The notes beneath the pieces were generated by a model that saw only the letters and a program-made list of their open reading frames with translations, was not told the DNA's origin and did not search any database. A DNA stretch of 64,000 bases from NCBI RefSeq assembly GCF_900101905.1, contig NZ_FNAJ01000004.1, forward strand, positions 591,869 to 655,868, given 5' to 3'. The translations under genes were made by a program, and so were the position numbers. Source of the DNA: Myxococcus virescens (GTDB lineage Bacteria > Myxococcota > Myxococcia > Myxococcales > Myxococcaceae). Of the stretch, positions 39,092 to 48,619 are shown one piece after another (within the stretch, counting starts at the first letter, position 1; each line of letters starts with the position of its first letter).

Positions 39092-40483
39092 ATGAGCCCC
39101 GCCGCCCTGCTCTCCGCCCTGCTACTGACCGCCGCCCCTTCTTCTCCCGGACAGAAGGCGAAGTCGCTCGCCGCCAGCCGCGCCTGGGAGGAGCTCTATC
39201 TGGCCTTCTCGGCCGGAGAGGCGTCGGACGTGCCCACCCCGCAGCGGAGCACCGTCGCCACGGCGCTCCAGAAGGGCTGCGAGGCGCTGAAGGACGAGGA
39301 CCCGGTGATGGCGTACTCACTGGGCGAGCGGGCCACCGTCTACGAGGAGTCCGCGGGCGCGCTGCGGTGCCTGGCCCGGGCCGCGCGGAAGACGGACCAG
39401 CGGGCCACCGCGGAAGCCGCCCTGCGCAAGGGGCTGGCCCAGTACCCCAAGGACGGCGCCTTCGGCCTGGAGCTGGGGCGGCTGCTGATGGAGGAACAGG
39501 ACGCGGTGGGCGCCGTGGCGGCGCTGGAGAAGGTGCCGGCGAAGTCGAAGGAGGCCGCGGAAGCGAAGCGGCTGCTCGTGCAGGCCCGCGCCAAGACGAC
39601 GGAGGAGACCGCCGCGCGGCGGGAGGCGGAGCGCCTGGAGCTGCGGATGAATGGCGCCACGAGCGGGCGGCCCACCGTCATGGTCGAAACCCAGCCCGCG
39701 GTGGCCGGCCAGGGACGGGGCAACACGCGCTCGGCCAGCCTCAACTACGAGTCGGGCACCGGCGCGGACGGCATGCGGACGCGCTCCAACAGCCGCTTCG
39801 TCATCCGGTACTTCAACAACGATCGCGACTTCGGCCAACGCGCGGAGTACGAGGGCCGCATCGTCGCCGCGCTGGACGAGGCCTACGACTTCACCCGCAG
39901 CATGCTGGGCGAGGTGCGCCACGCGCCGGTGGACATCATCCTGTACACCCTCGCGGAGTTCCAGACGCACTTCGGCGCGGCGCGGGCGCGAGCCGTCGCC
40001 GGGCTCTACTCCGACAACGCCATCCGCATCAACGACGCCGCGGAACTCACGCCGCAGACCAAGGCCACGCTCGTCCACGAATACGTACACGCCGCGCTGG
40101 ATGAGTTCTGCGGCGGCTACGGGAACAACCTCCCCGTCTGGCTCAACGAGGGCCTGGCCGAGTACGTCGAGTGGCGCTACATGGGCGGCGAGGACCCCGA
40201 GCGGTCGGTCCGGAACTCCATGGCCCGGGCCGCCAAGGCGAACACCCTGCCCAAGCTGGCGCAGATGGAGGGCTCGTCCCTCATCATGCAGAGGAACCCG
40301 GCCATCGCCTATGCCACCTCCGCCGTGGCGGTCCGCGAGCTGGTGAAGCGGGGCGGCACGGGCCGGTTCCTCACGATGGTCCGTGAGGTGGGACAGGGAA
40401 GACCCATCGACGAGGCCCTGACGGAGCACTACGGCAAGACGCGGGCGCGCCTCGACGAGGACGTCCGGGCCGCTCTCCAGTAG
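39092..40483 (+). CDS. Peptidase-MA-like gluzincin with N-terminal repeat region
   Basis: A 463-residue exported protein. The signal peptide is MSPAALLSALLLTAAPSSPG. Residues about 20-180 form helical TPR-like units (RAARKTDQRATAEAALRKGL, LELGRLLMEEQDAVGAVAAL). The C-terminal domain has a zinc-protease motif HEYVH (H329-H333) followed by WLNEGLAEYVEW, where the glutamate is the third ligand, as in gluzincins of the peptidase MA/DUF1570 type. It probably acts in the periplasm or on the surface. It is a single gene before the giant repeat protein. Confidence 0.82.
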   Translation: MSPAALLSALLLTAAPSSPGQKAKSLAASRAWEELYLAFSAGEASDVPTPQRSTVATALQKGCEALKDEDPVMAYSLGERATVYEESAGALRCLARAARKTDQRATAEAALRKGLAQYPKDGAFGLELGRLLMEEQDAVGAVAALEKVPAKSKEAAEAKRLLVQARAKTTEETAARREAERLELRMNGATSGRPTVMVETQPAVAGQGRGNTRSASLNYESGTGADGMRTRSNSRFVIRYFNNDRDFGQRAEYEGRIVAALDEAYDFTRSMLGEVRHAPVDIILYTLAEFQTHFGAARARAVAGLYSDNAIRINDAAELTPQTKATLVHEYVHAALDEFCGGYGNNLPVWLNEGLAEYVEWRYMGGEDPERSVRNSMARAAKANTLPKLAQMEGSSLIMQRNPAIAYATSAVAVRELVKRGGTGRFLTMVREVGQGRPIDEALTEHYGKTRARLDEDVRAALQ

Positions 40484-40609
40484 GGGAGGCTGCCAGCCAG
40501 GCCCGGGCCAATTGGTTTACCCGTTCCCGGGAGTCCCCTAGACTCGCAGCCCCCTCTATTTACGCTGCGACAGAAGCTCGGCTGTACGCTGTCCGCAGCA
40601 AGGTGACGG

Positions 40610-43600
40610 ATGTCGGACACGCGCGCAGCGATGAGAGAATTCCGCTTTCTCGACGAGAAGCGGAAGCTGGGAAGCCTGTCTCCGGTGGAGGAGGCTCGCT
40701 GGAACGAGCTGCGCGCACAGCTGGGCGTGGATGACACGCCAGCCGCGGACGCCGCCGCCTGGCAGCAGCAGGCCGCGCCCCAGGGCTACTACGCCGACGA
40801 CGGCCAGTGGTACCCCTACCCCGCCGGCTACGAGCAGCAACCCCAGGGCTACTACGCCGACGACGGCCAGTGGTACCCCTACCCCGCCGGCTACGACCCG
40901 AACCAGGGGTACGATCCGAACGCGCAAGCCTACGCGCAGCAGGGTTACGACCCGAACGCTCAGGCGTATGACCCGAACGCGCAGGCTTACGCGCAGCAGG
41001 GTTACGACCCGAACGCTCAGGCCTACGCGCAGCAGGGTTACGACCCGAACGCTCAGGCGTACGACCCGAATGCGCAGGCCTACGCGCAGCAGGCGCAGGA
41101 CCCGAATGCGGGCTACGCACAGGGCACTGCCGAAGCGTGGCAGGCGGATCCGCAGGCCTATGCCGCGGAGTCCGTGCAGCAGCAGTCCTACCCCACCGCT
41201 CCCGCACACCAGCCGGCTGTCGAGCCGGACAACCTCAGCCTTTCAGACGACATCGACATCCCCGCGCTGAGCGAGCCCGCGCCGTGGATGACGCCGGGCG
41301 CCGGTGGACAGGCTCAGCATGCACTGAGCGCTGAGCAGGAGCCCGACATCGAGGCGATGTCCGCCGGCGAGGAACCGGCCGCGGCGGATGACCCGTCAGC
41401 GTCGTTCGCGGACGTCACCGCGGACCTCCAGCAGGATGCGCAGCCCGTGTCCGAGGAGGCGCAGCCGGAAGCCCTGAACGTTGCGGAGGATGACTTCTCC
41501 GAAGTGGGGTCGGACACCCCGGCGGTGGCCGCCAGCGCCGAACCCGAGACCTCCCTGGAGGCGTCGTTCGCCGACCTGTCGATGGAGGTCGAGTCGGCAC
41601 CGGAGGCGCCGGTGGCGCCCACGGACGATGCCCTGGCCTCGACGGAAGTGGAGGTCCCCTCCGCCGAGGTCGAGTTGCTGGACGGCACCGCCGACAGCGA
41701 GCCTGTCCTGGCCCACGAGCAGTCTCCCGCCCCCATCGATGATGCGTGGGCCTCCGCACCGCTCGCCGTCGAGACTGAGCACGTGGACGTCGCCGATGCG
41801 GGCGACATCATCGACGTTGCCGCCATGGCGGAGCCGGAGGCGGCCTCGCAGGCTGCGGATTCCGAAATCGCGCTCGATGCCTCCGAAATGCTCGAAGCGT
41901 CGGCTGCGGACTCCGCGGATACGTGGGACGCGGGTGCGACGACCGACGAGACGGCTGATGCCAGTGCGACGGCCGACCACGGCGCGGCGGATTTCATCGC
42001 GGCCAGCGCGGGCGATACGTACGACGCACAGCCCGCCGAGATTGCACTCGACACCGCGGATGAGGCTTCGGCCGAAGCCGAGCCCACCGAGATTGCGCTC
42101 GATGCAACCGACGTGAGCGATGCGGCGGCTGAGCACGCCTCGGAGATGGCGTTCGACGCGCCTGCCGGGACCGAAACGGGCACCGACAACTCGCCCGCCG
42201 AAATCGCGCTCGACGCTTCCGATGTCGCCGTGGCGGAGGTCTATCCCGAGACGGCTCTCACGGCGTCTGACGCCAGCGATGCCGCGACGGCGGAAGCCTA
42301 CCCCGCTGCAGACTTCGCGACGGCCGAGGCCTATCCCACGACGGAGTTCGCGACGGCGGAGGCCTACCCTGAGGCAGACTTCGCGACGGCCGACGTCAGC
42401 GACACCGCGACGACGGAGGCTTCTCCCGAGGCGGCGCTGACTGCCTCCGAGTCCAGCGATACGACCGCAGCCGCTCCTGAATTGGCGCTCTCGGCTTCGG
42501 ATGTCATCGAGACGTCTGCTCCCGAGCCGGAGCTGGCGTCCACGGATGCCAGCAGCGAGGTCGTCGCCGAGGCCTCCCCCTCCGACACCTACGGCAGCGC
42601 AGCAGCCTCGTTCGAGCCCTTCGCCGAGACGGCCTTCAGCGAAGGCGATGCAACCGCCGCAGGCGAACCGTACACCGAAGCGGTGCTCGACGCCGCAGAG
42701 GTCAGCGACACGGCTGTGAGCGAGCACGCTTTCGCGACGTCCGAAGCGAGCGAGCCGGCCACTGCCGAGGCGTATCCGGAAGTGGCGCTCGACACCGCCG
42801 ATGTCAGTGATGCGGCCACGATGGAACTGGACTCGGTGGCGACCGCTGCCGAAGCCACCTCCGACACGGCGCTCGCATCCAGCGCCTGGGGCACCACGGA
42901 CGCGGCCGAGGAGTTTTCCACCACGGCGCATGCGGCCTCCGACGTCAGCGAATTGGCTGCCATCGAGACTGCGCCCGAGATGAGCGAGCCCGAAATCGCG
43001 CTCGATGCGTCCGACGTCGCCGAATCGCCTTCCGCCCAGTCGCCCTCCGAAATCGCGCTCGACGCCACAGACATTGCCGAGTCCGCCCCGATTGAGCCGG
43101 CCGCGGAGATTTCCCTGGAGGCCTCCGACGTCGCCGAGCCGCAGTCGGCTGAAATCACCCTCGATGGCTCGGAGGTGAGCGAAGAGTCTCCCGCGCAGCA
43201 GGGAGGCGTCCCGACGCTGGAGCTCAACGCGGCCGAGGTGTCGTCCGACGAGCCCTCGCTCGATGTCATCGATGTCGAGTCCGCGCCCGGACACGCCGGG
43301 GACGAGGCGTCGTTCCAGGCCGCTGACGCCGGGAGCGAGCAGCCCACGCTCGAGGTTATCGAAGTCGGCACGGAGGCCACCGCTTCGGAAGCGGACTTCC
43401 CGCCGGAGGCTGCGCCCTTCGCGTCGTCGGATGTCCCATCGCTCGAGCTCCGGCCGGTCCAGGTAGGTCCGGACCTCCACGCGGAAACGATCGAGGTGGT
43501 GGGAGACCCGCAGCGTTCGTCCTCGCACACGCCTTCCGCCGAGGAGATGTTCGACCTGAGCGGGAACCCCGAAGAGGCCGTGCCTCTCGCCGCGGCGAAC

Positions 43601-46600
43601 GAGTTCCTGGCCCACGGACACTTCGCTCCGACCGATGAGCGCAGTGTGGCGATGGCGGAGGGGGACGCGGGCGCCATCGAGTTGCAGCCTGAATGGGCTT
43701 CCACTTCCGAGCAGCCCGCTGCGGAAGCGGCTCAGACGGAATGGGCCACTTCCGGCGAGCAGGCCGCATCCAGCGATGCGTATGCAGGCTGGGAGGATCC
43801 TGTTTCGGAGACCGTCGAACTCCAGGCGGAGTGGGCGGAGCCTGTCACCGCTTCCGAGTGGACAACCTCCGAGCAAACGGCGCCTGCCGCGAGCCACGCG
43901 GCGTGGGCGGCTTCCGATGCAGGCATCGCCTCCGAGGCGGGCCAGGCCGAGTGGGCCGACTCCACCACCGAGCTCCAGCCCGAATGGGTTGCGGCCGAAG
44001 ACGCGGCAGCCCCTGAGGCCCACCCCGAGTGGGCCACCTCCGCGGAGCAGGCGCACACCGAGGCGCAGTCGCAGTGGACCGGCACCGCCGCGCAAGCCGC
44101 CCTCGGCAGCGAGCAGACGGAATGGGCTGCGAACACGCCAGACGCCACGCCCGAGGCGGCCCAGGCCGAATGGGCTTCGTCCTCCACCGAGGCCGCGCCC
44201 GTCGAAATCCAAGCGGAGTGGGCTGAACCGATCGCCGAGGACAGCCAGGCCCAGTGGGCTACGGCTGAAGCGTCCTCGAGCGAGGGCTGGAACACGGCAT
44301 CGACTGAAGCAGCGCCCATGGAAGTCCAGGCCGAGTGGGCCGAGTCTTCTGAGGCCGCGCCCACCGAGGTTCAGGCCGATGGGTCGGCCCCTACGCCCGA
44401 CGCAGCGCCGGTGGAAGTGCAAACCGAGTGGGCCACCCCCGCCCAGCAGGATGGAGCCGCCCTGACGGCTGCTCCCGCGACGACGGAGGCCCAGGCCGAA
44501 TGGGCTGCGCCAGAAACCGCTGACGCCACGACGGATGCCCAGGCAGGTTGGACGACGCCGGGCGCCGACACCGCTCAGGCGGAATGGACTGCCTCTTCGG
44601 AAAACGGGTGGGCGACCGCCGAGGAAGTTCAGACCGAATGGACTGCGCCTGCGACCGAAACCGCCGCGCAGCCCGAGTGGGCTACGACGCCTGCTGCTGA
44701 AGCAGCGCGAACCGACTGGGCCGCTCCCGCTACCGAAAACGCCGGGCAGCCCGAGTGGGCCACGCCTTCGGCCGAAGCCGTGCCCGGCGAAGGTGCTCAG
44801 CCTGAGTGGGCTTCGCCCGCCACCGAGGAAGTCCAGGCCGAGTGGGCCACGCCTGCGGCCGAAGCTGCCGCATCGTCGGAGTGGGCTTCGCCTGCGGTTG
44901 AAGAGGTTCAGGGCGAGTGGGCTACGCCCGCGACCGAAGCCGCCGCCCCGTCGGAATGGGCTTCGCCCGCGACCGAGGAAGTCCAAGCCGGGTGGGCCAC
45001 GCCTGCGGCCGAAGCTGCCGCATCGTCGGAGTGGGCTTCGCCTGCGACCGAGGGAGCCCAGTCCGAGTGGGCTACGCCCGCGACCGAGGCCGCGCAGCCG
45101 GCTGAGTGGGCTTCGCCTGCGGCTGAAGAGGTTCAAGGCGAGTGGGCCGCTCCCGCTGCCGATGCCGCCGCCCCGTCGGAATGGGCTTCACCTGCGACGG
45201 AAGAGGCGCAAGGCGAGTGGGCGAATCCCGCTGCCGAGGAAGTTCAGGCCGAGTGGGAAACGCCCGCGGAAGGCGCTGCGCCGTCGTCGGAGTGGGCTTC
45301 GCCTGCCACCGAGGAAGTCCAGGCCGAGTGGGCCACGCCCGAGGCAGGCGCTGCGCCGTCGTCGGAATGGGCTTCGCCTGCGACCGAGGAAGTCCAGGCC
45401 GAGTGGGCGTCGCCAGAGGAAGGCGCTGCACCAGCACCGGAGTGGGCTTCGCCTGCGACCGAGAGAGCCCAGGCCGAGTGGGCGTCGCCTGCGACCGATG
45501 CCGCTGCACCGGCGTCGGAATGGGCTTCGCCCGCCACCGAGGAAGTCCAGGCCGAGTGGGCCACACCTGCCACCGAAACCACTGCCCAGCCTGAGTGGGC
45601 CTCGCCTGCGACCGAAGCCGCGCAGCCCGCCTGGGCGGCCCCCACGGAAGGCGCGCAGGCAGAGTGGGCCGCCCCCGAGGCAGTAGAAGTCCAGGAAGAG
45701 TGGGCCGCCGCTCCGGCGGAGGGCGCTCAGCAGGAGTGGGCAACGCCCACGGAAGCCCCACACGCAGCGTGGTCCACGCCCGCCACCGAGGAAGTCCAGG
45801 CCGAGTGGGCCGACCCCATCGAGGAAGCCGCTCCGGCCGGCGAATGGGCCTCAACGAGCGCGCCTGCCGCCTCGCAGTGGGACACGCCCGCGGACAACGC
45901 CCCCACGGCCGCGGAATGGTCCGCGACCAGCCACGACACCAACGCGACCTGGGAGGCCCCCGCCACCACCGAGTGGTCCTCGGAGCAGACGGCGAACTGG
46001 AACGAAGCGCCCGCTGAAGAGGTCTCCCTCGCGGACACGGCCACGCCTGCCTCCGCGGAGTGGAATGACGCCTCCGTGGACGTGGAGCCCGTCATGGAGG
46101 AGGCCGAGCCCATCCTGGACAGTGCCCCCGTGAGGTCGCAGTGGGCCGCCGCCAGCACGGACAGCCCCTTCGGTGCTCAGGCGCAGGACTACACCGAGGC
46201 CACGCCCATCGAGGAAGAAGTCTCGATGGAGCTCGAGCAGGAGGTCTCCGAAATCGACGTCGAGGAAGAAGCCGTGGTGCCGCCGCCCGCCCCCATGGCC
46301 GCCATCCCCGTCGTCGCGTCGGCGCCCGCGCACTTCGCCCAGGCGGCCTCACTGGCCACCGCCGCGCAGCCGCAGCACACCGCTGTCGTCATGCCGGCCG
46401 CGCCCGCCAACCACGTCGCCATGGAGCGTGAGCCACTCTTCGATGACACGGCCATCGTCGGAGGCACGGCCCTCACCTCCTTCGTGGAAGGCGAGCACCG
46501 CGTCATCATCCACACCGTCGAAGGCCAGGTGAAGCGCGGCACCATCCGCGACGCGGACCTGCTCGACGAGGTCATCTCCCTGGAGCAGCAGAGCGGCTTC

Positions 46601-46849
46601 GCCGCCGAGCAGATTCCGGGCAAGCGCGTGAAGGCCATCTTCTTCATGCTCGCCGCCGGTGCGCGTCAGCCGCAGGTGGAGGGACAGAAGATTCGGGTCA
46701 CCTTCAACGACGGACGTCAGGTCGCGGGCTTCTCCCAGGACTTCCACGGCAGCACGCCGGGCTTCTTCGTCATCCCCGCCGACCAGCGCACCAACACCGC
46801 GCGCATCTTCATCTACCGCTCCAGCGTGCAGGCGGTGGCCGAGGGCTGA
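40610..46849 (+). CDS. Giant repetitive, largely disordered protein
   Basis: A 2,079-residue protein in four zones. Residues 1-50 are a charged helical N-terminus (FRFLDEKRKLGSLSPVEEAR). Residues about 55-170 are Tyr/Gln/Asn-rich: two GYYADDGQWYPYPAGY copies and many YDPNAQAYAQQ units. Residues about 200-1020 are acidic and Ala/Ser-rich with recurring EIALDASDV-like units. Residues about 1025-1800 are tryptophan-spaced repeats of the type EWA(T/S)PATEEVQA. A folded C-terminal domain (about 1937-2079) is compact and resembles a PilZ-like or DUF6982-type beta domain (VEGQVKRGTIRDADLLDEVI). There is no signal peptide or membrane helix, so it appears cytoplasmic. Known function: none recognised. 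Frame integrity over 6.2 kb supports a real gene. Confidence 0.9.
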   Translation: MSDTRAAMREFRFLDEKRKLGSLSPVEEARWNELRAQLGVDDTPAADAAAWQQQAAPQGYYADDGQWYPYPAGYEQQPQGYYADDGQWYPYPAGYDPNQGYDPNAQAYAQQGYDPNAQAYDPNAQAYAQQGYDPNAQAYAQQGYDPNAQAYDPNAQAYAQQAQDPNAGYAQGTAEAWQADPQAYAAESVQQQSYPTAPAHQPAVEPDNLSLSDDIDIPALSEPAPWMTPGAGGQAQHALSAEQEPDIEAMSAGEEPAAADDPSASFADVTADLQQDAQPVSEEAQPEALNVAEDDFSEVGSDTPAVAASAEPETSLEASFADLSMEVESAPEAPVAPTDDALASTEVEVPSAEVELLDGTADSEPVLAHEQSPAPIDDAWASAPLAVETEHVDVADAGDIIDVAAMAEPEAASQAADSEIALDASEMLEASAADSADTWDAGATTDETADASATADHGAADFIAASAGDTYDAQPAEIALDTADEASAEAEPTEIALDATDVSDAAAEHASEMAFDAPAGTETGTDNSPAEIALDASDVAVAEVYPETALTASDASDAATAEAYPAADFATAEAYPTTEFATAEAYPEADFATADVSDTATTEASPEAALTASESSDTTAAAPELALSASDVIETSAPEPELASTDASSEVVAEASPSDTYGSAAASFEPFAETAFSEGDATAAGEPYTEAVLDAAEVSDTAVSEHAFATSEASEPATAEAYPEVALDTADVSDAATMELDSVATAAEATSDTALASSAWGTTDAAEEFSTTAHAASDVSELAAIETAPEMSEPEIALDASDVAESPSAQSPSEIALDATDIAESAPIEPAAEISLEASDVAEPQSAEITLDGSEVSEESPAQQGGVPTLELNAAEVSSDEPSLDVIDVESAPGHAGDEASFQAADAGSEQPTLEVIEVGTEATASEADFPPEAAPFASSDVPSLELRPVQVGPDLHAETIEVVGDPQRSSSHTPSAEEMFDLSGNPEEAVPLAAANEFLAHGHFAPTDERSVAMAEGDAGAIELQPEWASTSEQPAAEAAQTEWATSGEQAASSDAYAGWEDPVSETVELQAEWAEPVTASEWTTSEQTAPAASHAAWAASDAGIASEAGQAEWADSTTELQPEWVAAEDAAAPEAHPEWATSAEQAHTEAQSQWTGTAAQAALGSEQTEWAANTPDATPEAAQAEWASSSTEAAPVEIQAEWAEPIAEDSQAQWATAEASSSEGWNTASTEAAPMEVQAEWAESSEAAPTEVQADGSAPTPDAAPVEVQTEWATPAQQDGAALTAAPATTEAQAEWAAPETADATTDAQAGWTTPGADTAQAEWTASSENGWATAEEVQTEWTAPATETAAQPEWATTPAAEAARTDWAAPATENAGQPEWATPSAEAVPGEGAQPEWASPATEEVQAEWATPAAEAAASSEWASPAVEEVQGEWATPATEAAAPSEWASPATEEVQAGWATPAAEAAASSEWASPATEGAQSEWATPATEAAQPAEWASPAAEEVQGEWAAPAADAAAPSEWASPATEEAQGEWANPAAEEVQAEWETPAEGAAPSSEWASPATEEVQAEWATPEAGAAPSSEWASPATEEVQAEWASPEEGAAPAPEWASPATERAQAEWASPATDAAAPASEWASPATEEVQAEWATPATETTAQPEWASPATEAAQPAWAAPTEGAQAEWAAPEAVEVQEEWAAAPAEGAQQEWATPTEAPHAAWSTPATEEVQAEWADPIEEAAPAGEWASTSAPAASQWDTPADNAPTAAEWSATSHDTNATWEAPATTEWSSEQTANWNEAPAEEVSLADTATPASAEWNDASVDVEPVMEEAEPILDSAPVRSQWAAASTDSPFGAQAQDYTEATPIEEEVSMELEQEVSEIDVEEEAVVPPPAPMAAIPVVASAPAHFAQAASLATAAQPQHTAVVMPAAPANHVAMEREPLFDDTAIVGGTALTSFVEGEHRVIIHTVEGQVKRGTIRDADLLDEVISLEQQSGFAAEQIPGKRVKAIFFMLAAGARQPQVEGQKIRVTFNDGRQVAGFSQDFHGSTPGFFVIPADQRTNTARIFIYRSSVQAVAEG
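40893..41110. repeat. In-frame tandem repeats (YDPNAQAYAQQG units)
   Basis: Nearly identical units of about 36 bases encode YAQQGYDPNAQA and shorter 18-21-base variants. Adjacent copies differ by only a few silent bases, which indicates recent slippage or recombination. They lie inside the giant protein and are not a CRISPR array. Confidence 0.9.
44800..45600. repeat. In-frame tandem repeats (tryptophan-spaced EWA units)
   Basis: The DNA keeps long nearly identical blocks; for example about 72 bases near 44827-44900 recur with two or three changes near 44977-45050. The units translate as EWASPATEEVQAEWATPAAEA with variations. Similarity falls off toward both ends of the region, consistent with expansion from the middle. 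Confidence 0.85.
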
Positions 46850-46900
46850 GCGGGCGCGTCCCCGAAGGACGGGCGGGGCCACCGTGCCCCGCAAATGAAA

Positions 46901-46932
46901 GAGGGGCCCCCACCACCGTGGGAGGCCCCTCC
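46901..46932. terminator. Bidirectional terminator hairpin
   Basis: GAGGGGCC-CCCAC and GTGGG-GGCCCCTC form a long stem with one bulge on each side and a small loop. AAATGAAA lies on one flank and CGTCATTTC on the other, which gives a short U-run in either direction. It separates the convergent giant gene (ends 46849) and yceI-type gene (ends 46956). Confidence 0.75.
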
Positions 46933-46955
46933 GTCATTTCAGAAGAAGCGAAGGC

Positions 46956-47570
46956 TTACTTCTTGTCCGTCGCGGCGGCGTCGGCCTGCTTCACCAGCGA
47001 CAGCTCCAGGTTCACGGTGACTTCCTCACCCACCGCGACGCCGCCCGCCTCCAGCGCCTGGTTGTAGGCCAGGCCGAAGTCCTTGCGGTTCAGCTTGGTG
47101 GTCGCCGTCACGCCCGTGCGGGTGTTGCCCCAGGGGTCCTTGGACTCCTTCGACGGGCCCGTGACGTCCAGGACGACCGGCTTGGTGACGCCGTGCATGG
47201 TCAGGTCGCCGGTGACCTTCAGCTTGCCCTGGCCCGCCTTCTGGACCTTGGTGGACTTGAAGGTGATCTCCGGGAACTTGGCCGTGTCGAAGAAGTCAGG
47301 GGCCCGCAGGTGCTCGTCGCGCTTGGCGTTGCCGGTGTTGACGGTGGACGCGTCCAGCACGGCCTCGACCTTGGACTTGGTGATGTCCTTGTCATCCAGG
47401 TTCACCGTGCCGCTCTTCACGTTAAACGAGCCGGTGACGTTCGACACCATCATGTGCCGGACGGAAAAGCCGGCGCTGGAGTGCGCGTCATCCACCTTCC
47501 AGGTGGAGGCCAGCGCGATGGACGGGAGGGCGAAAAACAGGGCAACGGCGCTCTTCATGGACGTCTTCAT
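46956..47570 (-). CDS. YceI-family periplasmic protein
   Basis: A 204-residue exported protein. The signal peptide is MKTSMKSAVALFFALPSIALA. The mature part is the YceI lipocalin-like barrel: WKVDDAHSSAGFSVRHMMV, SFNVKSGTVNLDDKD, DFFDTAKFPEITF and LTMHGVTKPVVLDV. YceI proteins bind isoprenoid or other amphiphilic ligands. The gene starts 31 bases after the end of the dioxygenase gene on the same strand, so the two are likely co-transcribed. An AGGAG site precedes the ATG by about ten bases. Confidence 0.92.
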   Translation of the reverse strand: MKTSMKSAVALFFALPSIALASTWKVDDAHSSAGFSVRHMMVSNVTGSFNVKSGTVNLDDKDITKSKVEAVLDASTVNTGNAKRDEHLRAPDFFDTAKFPEITFKSTKVQKAGQGKLKVTGDLTMHGVTKPVVLDVTGPSKESKDPWGNTRTGVTATTKLNRKDFGLAYNQALEAGGVAVGEEVTVNLELSLVKQADAAATDKK

Positions 47571-47601
47571 AGGAAGTGTGCTCCTGGGAGATACAGCGAA
47601 G

Positions 47602-48477
47602 TCAGGCGCGCAGCGCGAAGCTGCGCATGGACAAGGTTCCGTGATGGAAGCCCTCGAATACGGGGGTGAGACGGTCCTCGGGGAGGGCAGCTCCGAGGAC
47701 GAAGTAGAGCGGCATCAAATGTTCGGCCCTTGGATGCGCGAGCCGCGCGTTCGGTGCATCCAACCATGACTGAAGGCCGGTGAAGTCTCGCGCCTCCAGC
47801 TTCTGCGCAATCCACGCATCGAAGGCCGCTGCCCACGGCTCGACGGACGCCGCCTTCTCCTGGAAATTCAGCCGGCGCAGGTTGTGGACGATGCCGCCGC
47901 TGCCCATCAACAGCACGCCCTGCGCGCGCAGCGGCCGGAGGAGTTCGCCCATCCGCGCGATGTCCGCGGGGCTCGCGCCCAGCGGCATGGAGACCTGGAC
48001 GACGGGGAGCTTCGCCTCCGGGAAGGCATGCAGCAGCGGCACCCACGCGCCGTGGTCCCAGCCGCGCTCCGCGTCAGCCACGGTGGGCAACCCACCCGCC
48101 TTCAGCCGGGCGACCACGTCATGGGCCAGGGACGGCGCACCCGGCGCGCCGTAGCGCAGGCGGTAGAGCGGCTCGGGAAAGCCATAGAAGTCATGGATGA
48201 GCGACGGCTGCGCGCTGGCGGTGACGCGAATCTCGCCGGGCGTCTCCCAATGGGCGGACACCACCACCAGGGCCCGCGCCTGGGCCTCGCCGCCGAAGCA
48301 ACGCAGCGCTTGCGGGTAGGCATCCGCGTCCAGGGCCACCATCGGTGAGCCGTGAGAGATGAACGCCGCGGGGGCCACGGCCTGGCCGCCGCCAGGACCA
48401 CCCGCCCCCAGCACGCCCACCACCCCGGCCGCCGCCGCGCCTTGAAGCACCACGCGTCTGTCGAGTTCGTCGCCCAT
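47602..48477 (-). CDS. Class III extradiol dioxygenase family protein (LigB/YgiD type)
   Basis: A 291-residue protein. The conserved metal and active-site segments of the 4,5-DOPA-dioxygenase/LigB group are visible: FISHGSPMVAL, VVVSAHWETPG, IHDFYGFPEPLY, DHGAWVPLLHAFPEA and GSGGIVHNLRRL, with a late AEHLMPL. The N-terminus MGDELDRRVVLQGAAAAGVVGVLG has a twin-arginine-like motif, suggesting export, which is unusual for this enzyme class. Its natural substrate is unknown. It is probably controlled by the divergent sigma-54 activator gene 142 bases away. Confidence 0.85.
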   Translation of the reverse strand: MGDELDRRVVLQGAAAAGVVGVLGAGGPGGGQAVAPAAFISHGSPMVALDADAYPQALRCFGGEAQARALVVVSAHWETPGEIRVTASAQPSLIHDFYGFPEPLYRLRYGAPGAPSLAHDVVARLKAGGLPTVADAERGWDHGAWVPLLHAFPEAKLPVVQVSMPLGASPADIARMGELLRPLRAQGVLLMGSGGIVHNLRRLNFQEKAASVEPWAAAFDAWIAQKLEARDFTGLQSWLDAPNARLAHPRAEHLMPLYFVLGAALPEDRLTPVFEGFHHGTLSMRSFALRA

Positions 48478-48493
48478 GACGGCCGCCTTCTAA

Positions 48494-48509
48494 TGCAACC
48501 GGAGGACCA
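48494..48509 (-). promoter_or_regulatory. Sigma-54 promoter candidate for the dioxygenase-yceI operon
   Basis: On the minus strand TGGTCCTCCGGTTGCA keeps TGG, exact spacing and a perfect TTGCA -12 element; the rest of the -24 element is weak. A start near 48484 would leave only about seven bases before the ATG at 48477, so translation might begin at GTG codons a little further in, or the match may be accidental. The divergent activator gene gives it context. Confidence 0.4.
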
Positions 48510-48571
48510 CGACACCCAAAACTCCAACCTATTGGATTTGCTCCGCTCCCTAAACCTTCCGTGCAATGGAC

Positions 48572-48586
48572 CTATCAAAACGATAG
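48572..48586. promoter_or_regulatory. Candidate operator (CTATC/GATAG inverted repeat)
   Basis: CTATC-AAAAC-GATAG is a short inverted repeat in the divergent intergenic region, 33 bases before the activator's GTG start. A CCAA-CCTA-TTGG palindrome lies about 50 bases further away. The region is noticeably less GC-rich than its surroundings. Either could be a site for the activator; this is inference. Confidence 0.35.
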
Positions 48587-48619
48587 AGACTCCACTCATT
48601 CTGGAAGGAGTCTTACAGC

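Noticed and set aside
40893..41110. CRISPR-like regular repeats
   Set aside because: The repeats are in frame with coding sequence, lack unique spacers of constant size and encode YDPNAQAYAQQ; no cas genes are near.
41396..45136. 1,246-codon minus-strand frame opposite the giant protein
   Set aside because: Its Arg/Gly-rich repeats are the mirror image of the sense repeats; the sense frame has start, ribosome context, C-terminal folded domain and matching length.
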